From positions 1-8,152 of the forward strand of contig CAMZFG010000030.1 of assembly GCA_947306035.1 (NCBI GenBank): DNA of 8,152 bases. The letters run 5' to 3'. The DNA is from an uncultured Clostridia bacterium (lineage in GTDB: Bacteria; Bacillota; Clostridia; Oscillospirales; CAG-272). Shown in pieces: positions 1 to 6,488 of this stretch (its first letter is position 1; each line of letters opens with the position of its first letter). A model generated the notes under the pieces. The model searched no databases, was not told the origin of the DNA, and was given only the letters and a program-made list of their open reading frames with translations. The translations under genes were made by a program, and so were the position numbers.

Positions 1-444
1 GAACATATTGCGGTAGGCAAAGCGCGTGCGGCGCAGCAGGCGTTCGATCAGCATATCCGCCAGCATAATGCCGAGGGTCGCGCCGACCCAGCAAAGGGAG
101 AACTCCAGACAAATCAGGCCGCGATACTCAAACGGGCAGCCGGTATAGTCCCAAATACGCAGATGATGCGCGGTCAGAAAATACAGGCCGAACAGGTATT
201 CGTATCCCGTCAGCAAGGCCCCGCCGAGCAGAGGCAGCACGAGCCAGCGCGCCACGCCGCGCAGCGGGATGCGGCACAGCGCGATCAGCAAAAGGCAGGC
301 AAAGCCGCCGAGAAAAAACGTATGCGGCAGGGGCGGATCATGGTGCCGGTACAGGCGGAACAGCACCTCGATCAGGTAATAGAGCCCGCCGGCGCACGCA
401 AATTGCAGCAGCGTTTTGACGAGCAGACAAAAACTTCCGCGCAC
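1..444 (-). CDS. Multi-pass membrane protein, putative ABC-transporter type IV (CmpB/PF06541-like), partial
   Basis: This is the N-terminal 148 codons of a minus-strand gene that leaves the window at its left edge. The translation has hydrophobic stretches at about residues 5-29, 43-57, 67-91 and 110-130, so it is an integral membrane protein. Residues 98-119 contain W-D-Y-x-G-x-P-F-x-Y-x-G-L-I-C-L-x-F-S-L-x-W. This resembles the WDYS...FNGRICL...S..W signature I associate with the Clostridial family called 'putative ABC-transporter type IV' (CmpB, PF06541). The family's transport role is a database label rather than a demonstrated function, so no substrate is proposed. I chose the GTG at 444-442 because a GGGGGAG ribosome binding site lies 8 bases upstream. 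A GTG at 450 is in the same frame but too close to that site. An in-frame TAA lies further upstream near 490-495. A good promoter precedes the gene. The family assignment is from memory of the motif. Confidence 0.72.
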   Translation of the reverse strand, partial: MRGSFCLLVKTLLQFACAGGLYYLIEVLFRLYRHHDPPLPHTFFLGGFACLLLIALCRIPLRGVARWLVLPLLGGALLTGYEYLFGLYFLTAHHLRIWDYTGCPFEYRGLICLEFSLCWVGATLGIMLADMLIERLLRRTRFAYRNMF

Positions 445-488
445 GGCCACGGCTCCCCCCCTTGTGACGTTGACGTTTGAACAAATCC

Positions 489-517
489 ATTATAATACAT
501 CTCGCCCCAAAATGCAA
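489..517 (-). promoter_or_regulatory. Sigma-A-type promoter of the leftward membrane-protein gene
   Basis: On the minus strand a -35 TTGCAT (517-512) and a perfect -10 TATAAT (494-489) are separated by 17 bases. Transcription would start near 482, giving a leader of about 38 bases before the GTG at 444. The promoter is divergent from the SRP RNA promoter about 115 bases away. Confidence 0.75.
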
Positions 518-632
518 CGCTCTTTTTTGCGGCCGCGAATGGCAGTATTTTCCGGCCGCCTCGCGGTATGAAGAGCGCATAGCCGGGCACAATAGGGTTG
601 CGGGAAAAAGTGAAAAAAATCACTGCCCGCTA

Positions 633-661
633 TTGCAAATGATCGTTTCATCTGTTATACT
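633..661 (+). promoter_or_regulatory. Strong extended -10 promoter of the SRP RNA gene
   Basis: A -35 TTGCAA (633-638) and a -10 TATACT (656-661) have 17 bases between them, and a TG one base before the -10 makes it an extended -10 promoter. The predicted start near 667-669 lies about 10 bases before the first base of the SRP RNA terminal helix. A strong promoter is expected for a stable RNA and may also supply dnaX-ybaB-recR. Confidence 0.82.
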
Positions 662-677
662 ATAAGATGAGCCGTGA

Positions 678-957
678 AATAAGGCCATACCAGCCGGGGG
701 AGTAGCGGGGCCCTGTACCTGAAATCCGCTATACGCAGGGGTAGATCCCTTTTTTGAGGGCCGGAACGATGCGGCCGGAGCGTAGTTTTTGTGTTGACGA
801 GCGGGTCTCGCGCAATCGGACGCCGCGAACCATGTCAGGTGGGGAACCAAGCAGCATTAAACGGTTTTACCGATGTGCCGTGAGGGCGCCTGCTTTGAGC
901 AAAGAGTGCGAATTCCGCGCAAAGTCGAGGTTCGATCCAAAGGTGTATGGTCTTATT
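678..957 (+). ncRNA. ffs: Large (Bacillus-type) bacterial signal recognition particle RNA
   Basis: This is the RNA core of the signal recognition particle, which pairs with Ffh to target nascent membrane and secreted proteins. The S-domain core is plain: GTCAGG (834-839), a three-base stem TGG/CCA closing a GGAA tetraloop (843-846), then AGCAGC (850-855), preceded by GAACCAT and followed by ATTAA as in Bacillus scRNA. The Alu domain is also present: GGGGGAGTAGCGG and CCCTGTA near 696-717 with a matching GCAGGG near 736. The ends close in a 13-bp helix (678-690 with 945-957), which sets the boundaries to within a few bases. The length of about 280 bases fits the large Firmicute class. The location just upstream of dnaX is the usual one in Firmicutes. 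A short T-rich stretch (953-959) follows or overlaps the helix, but there is no separate terminator, so read-through into dnaX with processing is possible. Confidence 0.95.
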
Positions 958-997
958 TTGCGGCTTATGTTTTTGAGAAACGGAGGGGGAAAACGCG

Positions 998-2656
998 ATG
1001 CATCAGGCGCTTTACAGAAAATGGCGGCCGCGCATATTTGACGACGTGTGCGGGCAGGAGCACGTGACCTCCGTTCTGCGGCATGAAGTGGCGGAGGGCA
1101 CGCCCAACCACGCCTACCTCTTTTGCGGTTCGCGCGGCACGGGCAAAACGACCTGCGCCAAAATTTTGGCCAAAGCCGTCAACTGCGAACACCCCGAAAA
1201 CGGCAATCCCTGCGGCGTGTGCGCCGCCTGCCGTGCCATTGAGAACGGCAGCGCCACCGACGTGCTGGAGATGGACGCCGCCTCCAACAACGGCGTGGAG
1301 AACATCCGCGACATCCGCGACGAGGTCGTCTACACCCCGTCGTCCCTGACCTACCGCGTCTACATCGTCGACGAGGTACATATGCTGTCGCAAAGCGCCT
1401 TCAACGCGCTCTTGAAAACGCTGGAAGAGCCGCCGGCGCACGTCATTTTCATTTTGGCCACCACCGAACTGCAAAAACTGCCCGCCACCATCGTGTCGCG
1501 CTGTCAGCGGTTCGACTTCCGTCGCATCGCCACGCCCGTGCTGGCGGCGCGGCTTGCCTACATTGCCAAACAAGAAGAGATCGACCTGCTGCCCGAAGCC
1601 GCCGACCGCATCGCCCGCATGGCGCAGGGCGGTATGCGCGACGCCATCAGCTTGCTTGAACTGTGTGCGGGCACCCGCCGCACCGTAGACGTGGAGACCG
1701 TCAACGAGATGATGGGCTCCGGCGGGCGGGAAGATATGCTGGCGCTGGTCACGGCCGTGGCCGACGCGGACTACGACCGCGTGTTCGGCGCGGTGAACGA
1801 GGCGGTGAACGCCGCCCGCGACCTTGCGGTCTTCTGGCAGGACCTTTTGGCGGTCTACCGCGATCTTTTGGTCGTCAAAACGACAGAGAACGCCGCGCGT
1901 TACCTCGACCTGACCGACGCCGAAACGGCGGCGCTGGCTGCGGTGGCGGAGCGATTTGACAAAGGGCGCCTGCTGGCGCATTGCCACCTGATCGAAGAAG
2001 CGTTTTTCGCCATGCAGAAAGCCAACGCCGTGCGCCGCATGGTGGCGGAGCTGACGCTGCTGCGCATGTGCGACCCCGCGCTCGACACCTCGACCGAGGG
2101 GCTTCTGGCGCGTATCGAACGCCTGGAAGACGGATCGGCCGCGGGCGCGGCCGAAAAGCCGAAAGTCAAGCCGCTGGCGGCGGTCGGACCGCGGCCGGCC
2201 GGGCCGGTCAAAGCGGCGCCCGCCCCGCAGGCGGCGACGGAAAAGCCCGTGGAAACGGCGCCCAAAGCGGCGCAAGGTGACGAAAAAACGCGCCGGACCG
2301 CGACCCCCGCAGAGGGCGGGCGCGTACTGCACCGTCTGCGCGGATTTGCCAACTGCGTCGAGCGCATCGGGCGGGACAACCCCCTGCTCGGGGCCTGGCT
2401 GCGCGAGGTGCGCGCCTGCCTGACGGAACAGGGCAGACCCCTTTTGCAGATGCCGAGCGATTTTGCGCTTACCATGGTGGAGCAAAACGACGGTCGGCGG
2501 CTGCTGGCCCGGGCGATCGGGGCGGAGCTGCAGAGAGAAGTGCGCGAACAGGACATTCTGTTTGAGGTGACGACCGAAAAAGACCGGCAGACCGACGTGC
2601 TGCTCGACGACCTGATCGAGGCGGCGGGCGGACGGAACGGACCCGAAGATCCATAA
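998..2656 (+). CDS. dnaX: DNA polymerase III subunits gamma/tau (clamp-loader ATPase)
   Basis: DnaX is the AAA+ motor subunit of the clamp loader, which opens and places the beta sliding clamp on primed DNA and ties the replisome together. The 552-residue product starts with the family's YRKWRP-like N-terminus. It has Walker A G44-S-R-G-T-G-K-T51, the zinc module C63/C72/C75/C78, Walker B V-Y-I-V-D-E-V-H (121-128), sensor 1 A-T-T-E (154-157), the S-R-C arginine-finger motif (167-169) and a G-G-M-R-D-A sensor 2 segment. After about residue 375 comes an Ala/Pro/Lys-rich linker, then a tau-type C-terminal domain. The ATG at 998 has GGAGGGGG (982-989) eight bases upstream. It is the first gene after the SRP RNA, with only 40 bases between them and no convincing promoter there. 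An A6 run near 2284-2289 is not in the frame of a canonical -1 slippery heptamer, so a separate short gamma form is not evident. Confidence 0.97.
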   Translation: MHQALYRKWRPRIFDDVCGQEHVTSVLRHEVAEGTPNHAYLFCGSRGTGKTTCAKILAKAVNCEHPENGNPCGVCAACRAIENGSATDVLEMDAASNNGVENIRDIRDEVVYTPSSLTYRVYIVDEVHMLSQSAFNALLKTLEEPPAHVIFILATTELQKLPATIVSRCQRFDFRRIATPVLAARLAYIAKQEEIDLLPEAADRIARMAQGGMRDAISLLELCAGTRRTVDVETVNEMMGSGGREDMLALVTAVADADYDRVFGAVNEAVNAARDLAVFWQDLLAVYRDLLVVKTTENAARYLDLTDAETAALAAVAERFDKGRLLAHCHLIEEAFFAMQKANAVRRMVAELTLLRMCDPALDTSTEGLLARIERLEDGSAAGAAEKPKVKPLAAVGPRPAGPVKAAPAPQAATEKPVETAPKAAQGDEKTRRTATPAEGGRVLHRLRGFANCVERIGRDNPLLGAWLREVRACLTEQGRPLLQMPSDFALTMVEQNDGRRLLARAIGAELQREVREQDILFEVTTEKDRQTDVLLDDLIEAAGGRNGPEDP

Positions 2657-2675
2657 CCGAAAAGGAGCGACATAC

Positions 2676-3032
2676 ATGAGAGCGAATTACCCGAAAGGCA
2701 TGGGCGGCGGCCCCCAGAACATGAACGCCATGATCCAGCAGGCGCAGAAGATGCAGGAAGAGATGAACGCCCTGCAGGAAGACCTGGACAACCGCGAATA
2801 CGAGGTCTCGGCCGGCGGCGGCGCCGTTTCGGTCAAGATCAGCGGCAAGCGGCAGATCCTGTCTATGGAGATCGCGCCCGAGATCGTTGACCCCGACGAC
2901 ATCGAGACGCTTTCCGACATTTTGGTCGCGGCCGTCAACGAGGCGATCAAGCGGGTGGACGACACCAACAACGCCGAAATGTCCAAACTGACCGGCTCCA
3001 TGGGCATGCCCGGCATGCCGGGTCTGTTCTGA
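2676..3032 (+). CDS. YbaB/EbfC family nucleoid-associated protein
   Basis: This 118-residue protein belongs to the YbaB/EbfC family of small dimeric DNA-binding proteins that associate with the nucleoid and are almost always encoded between dnaX and recR. Visible features are a Gly/Met/Asn-rich start (residues 7-16), a helix rich in Gln, Met and Glu (about 17-40), and the central family segment E-V-S-A-G-G-G-A-V-S-V-K-I-S-G (about 43-57). A P-E-I-V-D-P-D-D-I-E-x-L motif follows, then a helix with A-V-N-E-A-I-K, and a Met/Gly/Pro-rich tail. The start at 2676 has AAGGAG (2662-2667) eight bases upstream, and the gene lies 19 bases after dnaX. It ends one base before the recR start codon. The exact biological role in Firmicutes is unsettled; the family identity is firm. 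Confidence 0.95.
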   Translation: MRANYPKGMGGGPQNMNAMIQQAQKMQEEMNALQEDLDNREYEVSAGGGAVSVKISGKRQILSMEIAPEIVDPDDIETLSDILVAAVNEAIKRVDDTNNAEMSKLTGSMGMPGMPGLF

Positions 3033-3033
3033 T

Positions 3034-3633
3034 ATGGCGGGCATCGAGTCGCTGGACGTGCTGGCGGAGCAGTTTGCCCGCCTGCCCGGCATCGGACGCA
3101 AATCGGCCTCGCGCCTGGCGCTGGCCATGCTGGAATACAGCCAGGACGATATCGACGCGTTCGTGGCCGCCATTCGCGACGCCAAAGAAAAAATACACCG
3201 CTGCCCCGTTTGTCAGAACCTGACCGACCGGGCGATCTGCCCCGTGTGCGCCGATCCGACGCGCGACGCCTCGACCGTCTGCGTGGTGGCGGACACCCGC
3301 GCGGTACTGGCTTTTGAAAAAGTGCGCGCTTATCGGGGCGTGTATCACGTGCTGCACGGGCTGATCTCGCCCATGAGCGGCGTGACGCCCGACGCGCTGA
3401 CGCTGCGCGAACTTTTGGCGCGTCTGCAGGACGGCACCGTCAAAGAGGTGATCGTGGCCACCGGCGCGACCACCGAGGGCGAGGCGACCGCCATGTATAT
3501 CGCGCGCCTGATCCAACCGCTCGGCGTCAAGGTGACGCGCCTGGCGCACGGCATCCCTTACGGCGGGGAACTGGAATATGCCGACGAGATCACGCTGACA
3601 CACGCACTGGAAGGGCGACGGGACGTCGATTGA
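3034..3633 (+). CDS. recR: Recombination mediator protein RecR
   Basis: RecR acts with RecO (and RecF) to load RecA on SSB-coated gaps. The 199-residue product has the usual length and domain order: a helix-hairpin-helix L-P-G-I-G-R-K-S-A-x-R-L-A (17-29), a four-cysteine zinc finger (C57/C60 and C69/C72), and a Toprim domain beginning at V-C-V-V-A-D (82-87). It continues with Y-H-V-L-H-G-x-I-S-P-M and E-G-E-A-T-A-M-Y-I, and ends with the conserved H-G-I-P-Y-G-G-E-L-E-Y-A-D-E-x-T-L segment near the C-terminus. The ATG is one base after the ybaB stop and has no clear ribosome binding site of its own, so translation is probably coupled to ybaB. A 14-bp palindrome lies just before it, within ybaB. 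The product otherwise aligns closely by eye with Bacillus RecR. Confidence 0.97.
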   Translation: MAGIESLDVLAEQFARLPGIGRKSASRLALAMLEYSQDDIDAFVAAIRDAKEKIHRCPVCQNLTDRAICPVCADPTRDASTVCVVADTRAVLAFEKVRAYRGVYHVLHGLISPMSGVTPDALTLRELLARLQDGTVKEVIVATGATTEGEATAMYIARLIQPLGVKVTRLAHGIPYGGELEYADEITLTHALEGRRDVD

Positions 3634-3642
3634 CCCGTTGAC

Positions 3643-3663
3643 GGGGCGCGTAAAGCCCCTTTT
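3643..3663 (+). terminator. Weak intrinsic terminator after recR
   Basis: GGGGC (3643-3647) pairs with GCCCC (3655-3659) across a 7-base loop and is followed by TTTT (3660-3663). The stem is only 5 bp, so termination would be partial. No promoter for the downstream hydrolase is visible in the 50-base gap, so read-through is plausible. Confidence 0.45.
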
Positions 3664-3683
3664 GCCCGAGGGAGGAACACACG

Positions 3684-5948
3684 ATGACATGGCTGCAGCA
3701 GACGATGAATGCCGACCCTCAAACAGCACCGCGTCTTGACAAAGACCGCCTTTTTCCCATGCCCGCGGGCAGCATCGGCTGCCGGGGAGATCTGGACAGG
3801 GCGGCCTCTTTTATTGCCGAAAAGCAACTTTGCGACAGAGAACTGTGGCACAAATTCGTCGCGGTGTTCACGGCAGAGCCGAAGGCAGACGCCGATCACG
3901 GCTGGCGCGGCGAATACTGGGGCAAGATGATGCGGGGCGGCTGCATTACATACGCCTACACGCAGGACGAGCGGCTGCTCGCGGTGCTGACCGAGGCCGC
4001 CACGGCCCTGCTCGACACAGCGGAGCCGGACGGGCGCATTTCTTCCTATCCCCGCGCCGACGAGTTCGTCTCCTGGGATATGTGGTGCCGCAAGTACGTG
4101 CTGCTGGGGCTGGAGTACTTTTTGCAGATCTGCCCCGACGAGGCGCTCGCGGCCCGCGTGACGGCGGCGCTCTGCCGCGAGGCGGACGGCATTCTGGCGG
4201 CGGTCGGCAAGGGCGAGGGGCAAAAGCGCATCACCGAGACCTCGACCATCTGGGAAGGCGTCAACTCCTCTTCGGTGCTGGAGCCGATGGTGCGGCTGTA
4301 TTTTATCACGGGGGACAAGCGCTATCTCGACTTTGCGACTTACGTGGTGGAGGAGGGCGGCGCGCTGACCGAAAACGTGTTCGAGACGGCGTGGCGCGAC
4401 GAAAAATCGCCCTACGACTATCGGGTCGTCAAGGCCTACGAGACCATGTCCTGCTTTGAGGGACTGATCGAATATTACCGGGCAACGGGTATTGAAAAGT
4501 GGCGCGACGCGGCCATTCGCTTCGGTCGTCGCGTGGCGGCCGAGGAAGCCACCCTGATCGGCAACTGCGGCACCCTGCACGAGATCTTCGACCACGGCAG
4601 GAACAGCCAGTGGCGCACCGTGTATCTCGGCGTCATGCAGGAGACCTGCGTGGCGGTGACGTATCTGAAATTCTGTTTTCAGCTGTTGTGCCTGACGGGC
4701 GACAGCCGCTTCGGCGACGAGATCGAACGCACGGCCTACAACGCCCTGCTCGGCGCGATCGACTACGAGGGCAGGGGGCCTTTGCCCTTTGACAGTTACG
4801 CGCCCCTGAACGGCGGCGTGCGCGGCCTTGAGGTCGGCGGCAAAAAAACGCTGCCGGACGGCGGCTTTTACGGCTGCTGCGCGGCCATCGGTTCGGCTGG
4901 CACGGGTCTGGCGCCCCAAACGGCGGCTCTGCTGCGGCCGGACGGAGTGGCCTTGAACCTCTACCTGCCCGGATTTGTGGCGACCAAAACGCCGAACGGC
5001 CTGCCGCTGGAATTGACCGTCAAGACCGATTACCCCGCAAACGGGGCGATCTCCATACAGATCGACACCCACGACGAGGCGCCCTTTACGCTGGCGCTGC
5101 GCATTCCCGCGTGGAGCCGCCGCACGACCCTGACCGTACAGGGTGAGCCGGTGGCGGTGACGCCCGGCACCTTTGCCGAGGTGCGGCGTACGTTCGCCTG
5201 CGGCGACACGGTGGAACTGCGCCTTGATCTGCGCGGGCGCGTCGTGCGCCCCTGCGGCGTGTGCGGCGACCCCGGCGCGGACGAGCAAATGGCGCTGTGC
5301 CGCGGCCCGCTGGCGCTGGCGCGAGACGCCCGCACGGGGCAGGATCCCATGACGCCGCCCGCGCTGGCGGCGGACGACGAGGGGTTCGTCGAAACGGCGC
5401 TTTCCGACAAGGCGGCGTTCCCGCATTTCTACGCTTTCGAGGCCAAACGGTCGGACGGCGGCACGGCGCTCTTTCTCGACTACGCCTCGGCCGGGCGCAC
5501 CTGGCGCGCCGATTCGCGCTACGCGGTCATCTTTCCGACCGAACCGCTGCCCGCGGTCGATCTGACCGGGCCTTTGCGGATCGCCAAAGCCCTGCGGCTG
5601 GATTACGCGCACTCCAACAGACTGCCGCTGCAGCCGCTCTGCTATCTGACGGTGCGGGACGGGCGCGTGACGGCGGAGCCGGGCGAGGGCATGGTGCTGA
5701 CGCCCACGGCGGTACGCGGCGACACCTGCCACCTGATGGCGGGCGACCTGTGCCTGCGCTTTGACGAGAACGGCGCGGCGGGCCTTGCGCGCGGCGGACA
5801 GAATTTCACCTTCCTGCCGGCCGGGCGGGATCGGTTCTTCATCACCACGGCGGACGGCCGCTACGTGCGGGTGCGCTCTTCGGGCGAACTTGCGCTGGTC
5901 GACGAGCCCGTGCCCTCGGCGCTGTTCACGGTCGAAAACGTGACGTGA
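3684..5948 (+). CDS. GH127/DUF1680-type glycoside hydrolase (beta-L-arabinofuranosidase-like) with C-terminal beta-trefoil-like region
   Basis: The 754-residue product has the make-up of PF07944 enzymes: an alpha/alpha barrel over about residues 35-420, then beta-sandwich regions. The barrel includes W-R-G-E-Y-W-G-K (74-81), S-W-D-M-W-C-R-K-Y (130-138) and E-T-C-V-A-V (320-325), and ends in C-C at 398-399. In the family prototype HypBA1 (beta-L-arabinofuranosidase) the zinc ligands are a Glu-x-Cys pair and, about 77 residues later, a Cys-Cys pair whose first Cys is the nucleophile. Here E320/C322 and C398/C399 reproduce that spacing. E300 is a candidate acid/base (inference). There is no signal peptide, so the enzyme should be cytoplasmic and act on imported oligosaccharides. 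Residues about 650-754 form repeats resembling a beta-trefoil. GGGAGGA (3670-3676) lies 7 bases before the ATG. No transporter or other sugar gene adjoins it, so the substrate is not deducible; L-arabinose-containing glycans are a guess from family. Confidence 0.8.
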   Translation: MTWLQQTMNADPQTAPRLDKDRLFPMPAGSIGCRGDLDRAASFIAEKQLCDRELWHKFVAVFTAEPKADADHGWRGEYWGKMMRGGCITYAYTQDERLLAVLTEAATALLDTAEPDGRISSYPRADEFVSWDMWCRKYVLLGLEYFLQICPDEALAARVTAALCREADGILAAVGKGEGQKRITETSTIWEGVNSSSVLEPMVRLYFITGDKRYLDFATYVVEEGGALTENVFETAWRDEKSPYDYRVVKAYETMSCFEGLIEYYRATGIEKWRDAAIRFGRRVAAEEATLIGNCGTLHEIFDHGRNSQWRTVYLGVMQETCVAVTYLKFCFQLLCLTGDSRFGDEIERTAYNALLGAIDYEGRGPLPFDSYAPLNGGVRGLEVGGKKTLPDGGFYGCCAAIGSAGTGLAPQTAALLRPDGVALNLYLPGFVATKTPNGLPLELTVKTDYPANGAISIQIDTHDEAPFTLALRIPAWSRRTTLTVQGEPVAVTPGTFAEVRRTFACGDTVELRLDLRGRVVRPCGVCGDPGADEQMALCRGPLALARDARTGQDPMTPPALAADDEGFVETALSDKAAFPHFYAFEAKRSDGGTALFLDYASAGRTWRADSRYAVIFPTEPLPAVDLTGPLRIAKALRLDYAHSNRLPLQPLCYLTVRDGRVTAEPGEGMVLTPTAVRGDTCHLMAGDLCLRFDENGAAGLARGGQNFTFLPAGRDRFFITTADGRYVRVRSSGELALVDEPVPSALFTVENVT

Positions 5949-5960
5949 CCGCGGCACAAT

Positions 5961-5995
5961 AAGCACCCGGGTCTGCCCCGGGTGCTTTTCTTTTT
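5961..5995 (+). terminator. Strong intrinsic terminator after the GH127-like gene
   Basis: A perfect 11-bp stem (5961-5971 with 5977-5987) has a TCTGC loop. Its 3' arm ends in TT and continues into a T-rich tract (5986-5995, one C). It closes the GH127-like transcription unit 12 bases after the stop codon and separates it from the next gene. Confidence 0.93.
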
Positions 5996-6038
5996 CGCCG
6001 CCGCATAGAATGGGAGGAGAACGAAAGGGGGCGGGCGC

Positions 6039-6488
6039 ATGGCGGCGTGGGAAGTGCGAACGGTCAAAAGGATGCGGGCGGTGCGCGCGGGCGGCAACAC
6101 GCTGCTGCGGGTGCGCTGGGAGGAACCGCTCGGCGAGAGCCCGGCGGCCTGTCACCTGCGGGCGGTGCTGGCGGCGTTTTTGGAGTACGCGACGAAAAAA
6201 GGCACGGAACGGGGCGGGACAAAAGCGCAGCAGGTGCCGCTTTACACCGTGACGCTGACGGCCGAACCGTCGGCGCGCTGCACGACGGTGCGTCTGACTT
6301 TTTCGTTTGCCGGCGAACGACCGCCCGTGACGTTGACGGAATACTGGTGCGGCGAGGGGACGTGGCAGACGGCACGACCGCCCCGCGAAACGCGGCGTTC
6401 CCGACAAATTCCGCAAAACTCCAAAAAATTCGCCAAAATTCAAAAAGAAATATCGCAAAAACCTCTTGAAATACAAAAGAAAATGTGA
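6039..6488 (+). CDS. Hypothetical protein of 149 residues with a Lys/Gln-rich tail
   Basis: I do not recognise this family. The ATG follows AAGGGGG (6025-6031) by 7 bases. Through about residue 115 the codons end mostly in G or C like the neighbouring genes, which supports real coding. The body looks like a small soluble alpha/beta domain: a basic start, a helix near residues 35-53 (A-A-C-H-L-R-A-V-L-A-A-F-L-E-Y-A), then alternating beta-type segments (V-P-L-Y-T-V-T-L-T, T-T-V-R-L-T-F-S-F, V-T-L-T-E-Y-W). There is no signal peptide or membrane segment. From about residue 123 the sequence changes to Lys/Gln/Ile-rich and the DNA becomes A-rich. The stop TGA (6486-6488) abuts the -10 of the V-ATPase promoter, so the last 25 or so codons overlap regulatory DNA. 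It follows a strong terminator, and no strong promoter of its own is visible. Confidence 0.62.
   Translation: MAAWEVRTVKRMRAVRAGGNTLLRVRWEEPLGESPAACHLRAVLAAFLEYATKKGTERGGTKAQQVPLYTVTLTAEPSARCTTVRLTFSFAGERPPVTLTEYWCGEGTWQTARPPRETRRSRQIPQNSKKFAKIQKEISQKPLEIQKKM
6406..6461 (+). promoter_or_regulatory. Phased A-tracts (UP-element / curved DNA) upstream of the V-ATPase promoter
   Basis: Runs of three to six A occur at 6406-6408, 6415-6418, 6423-6428, 6435-6438, 6442-6450 (one G inside) and 6457-6461. Their centres are about 9 to 12 bases apart, near one helical turn. Such phasing predicts intrinsic bending, and A-rich DNA directly upstream of a -35 also resembles an UP element. It stands out in otherwise very GC-rich DNA. 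The curvature is inferred, not measured. Confidence 0.5.

Noticed and set aside
163..480. Plus-strand open frame of 105 codons at the left end
   Set aside because: It lies antisense to the membrane-protein gene, which has a promoter, a ribosome binding site and a family motif. The plus-strand product is a Gln/Arg/Ala-rich shadow.
740..765. T6 run after CCC and before GGG that resembles an intrinsic terminator
   Set aside because: The T-run sits in the loop of a short CCC/GGG pairing inside the SRP RNA, not after a stem. It is part of the RNA's own fold.
754..1067. Plus-strand open frames of 95 and 64 codons before dnaX
   Set aside because: They overlap the SRP RNA and run into dnaX in other frames. 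The structured RNA explains the sequence.
2279..2290. A6 run in the dnaX linker as a possible programmed frameshift site for the gamma form
   Set aside because: The codons read GAA AAA ACG, so the run is not in the X-XXY-YYZ frame of a canonical -1 site. The -1 frame also stays open for a long way, so no short gamma product would result.
965..2677. Open frame of 570 codons on the minus strand opposite dnaX
   Set aside because: It is a compositional shadow of dnaX: Arg/Gly/His-rich, without domains, and with no ribosome binding site or promoter of its own.
6010..6469. Alternative frames (6010-6252 and 6047-6469) over the hypothetical gene
   Set aside because: Only the 6039-6488 frame combines a correctly spaced ribosome binding site with third-position GC preference and a mixed, protein-like composition.
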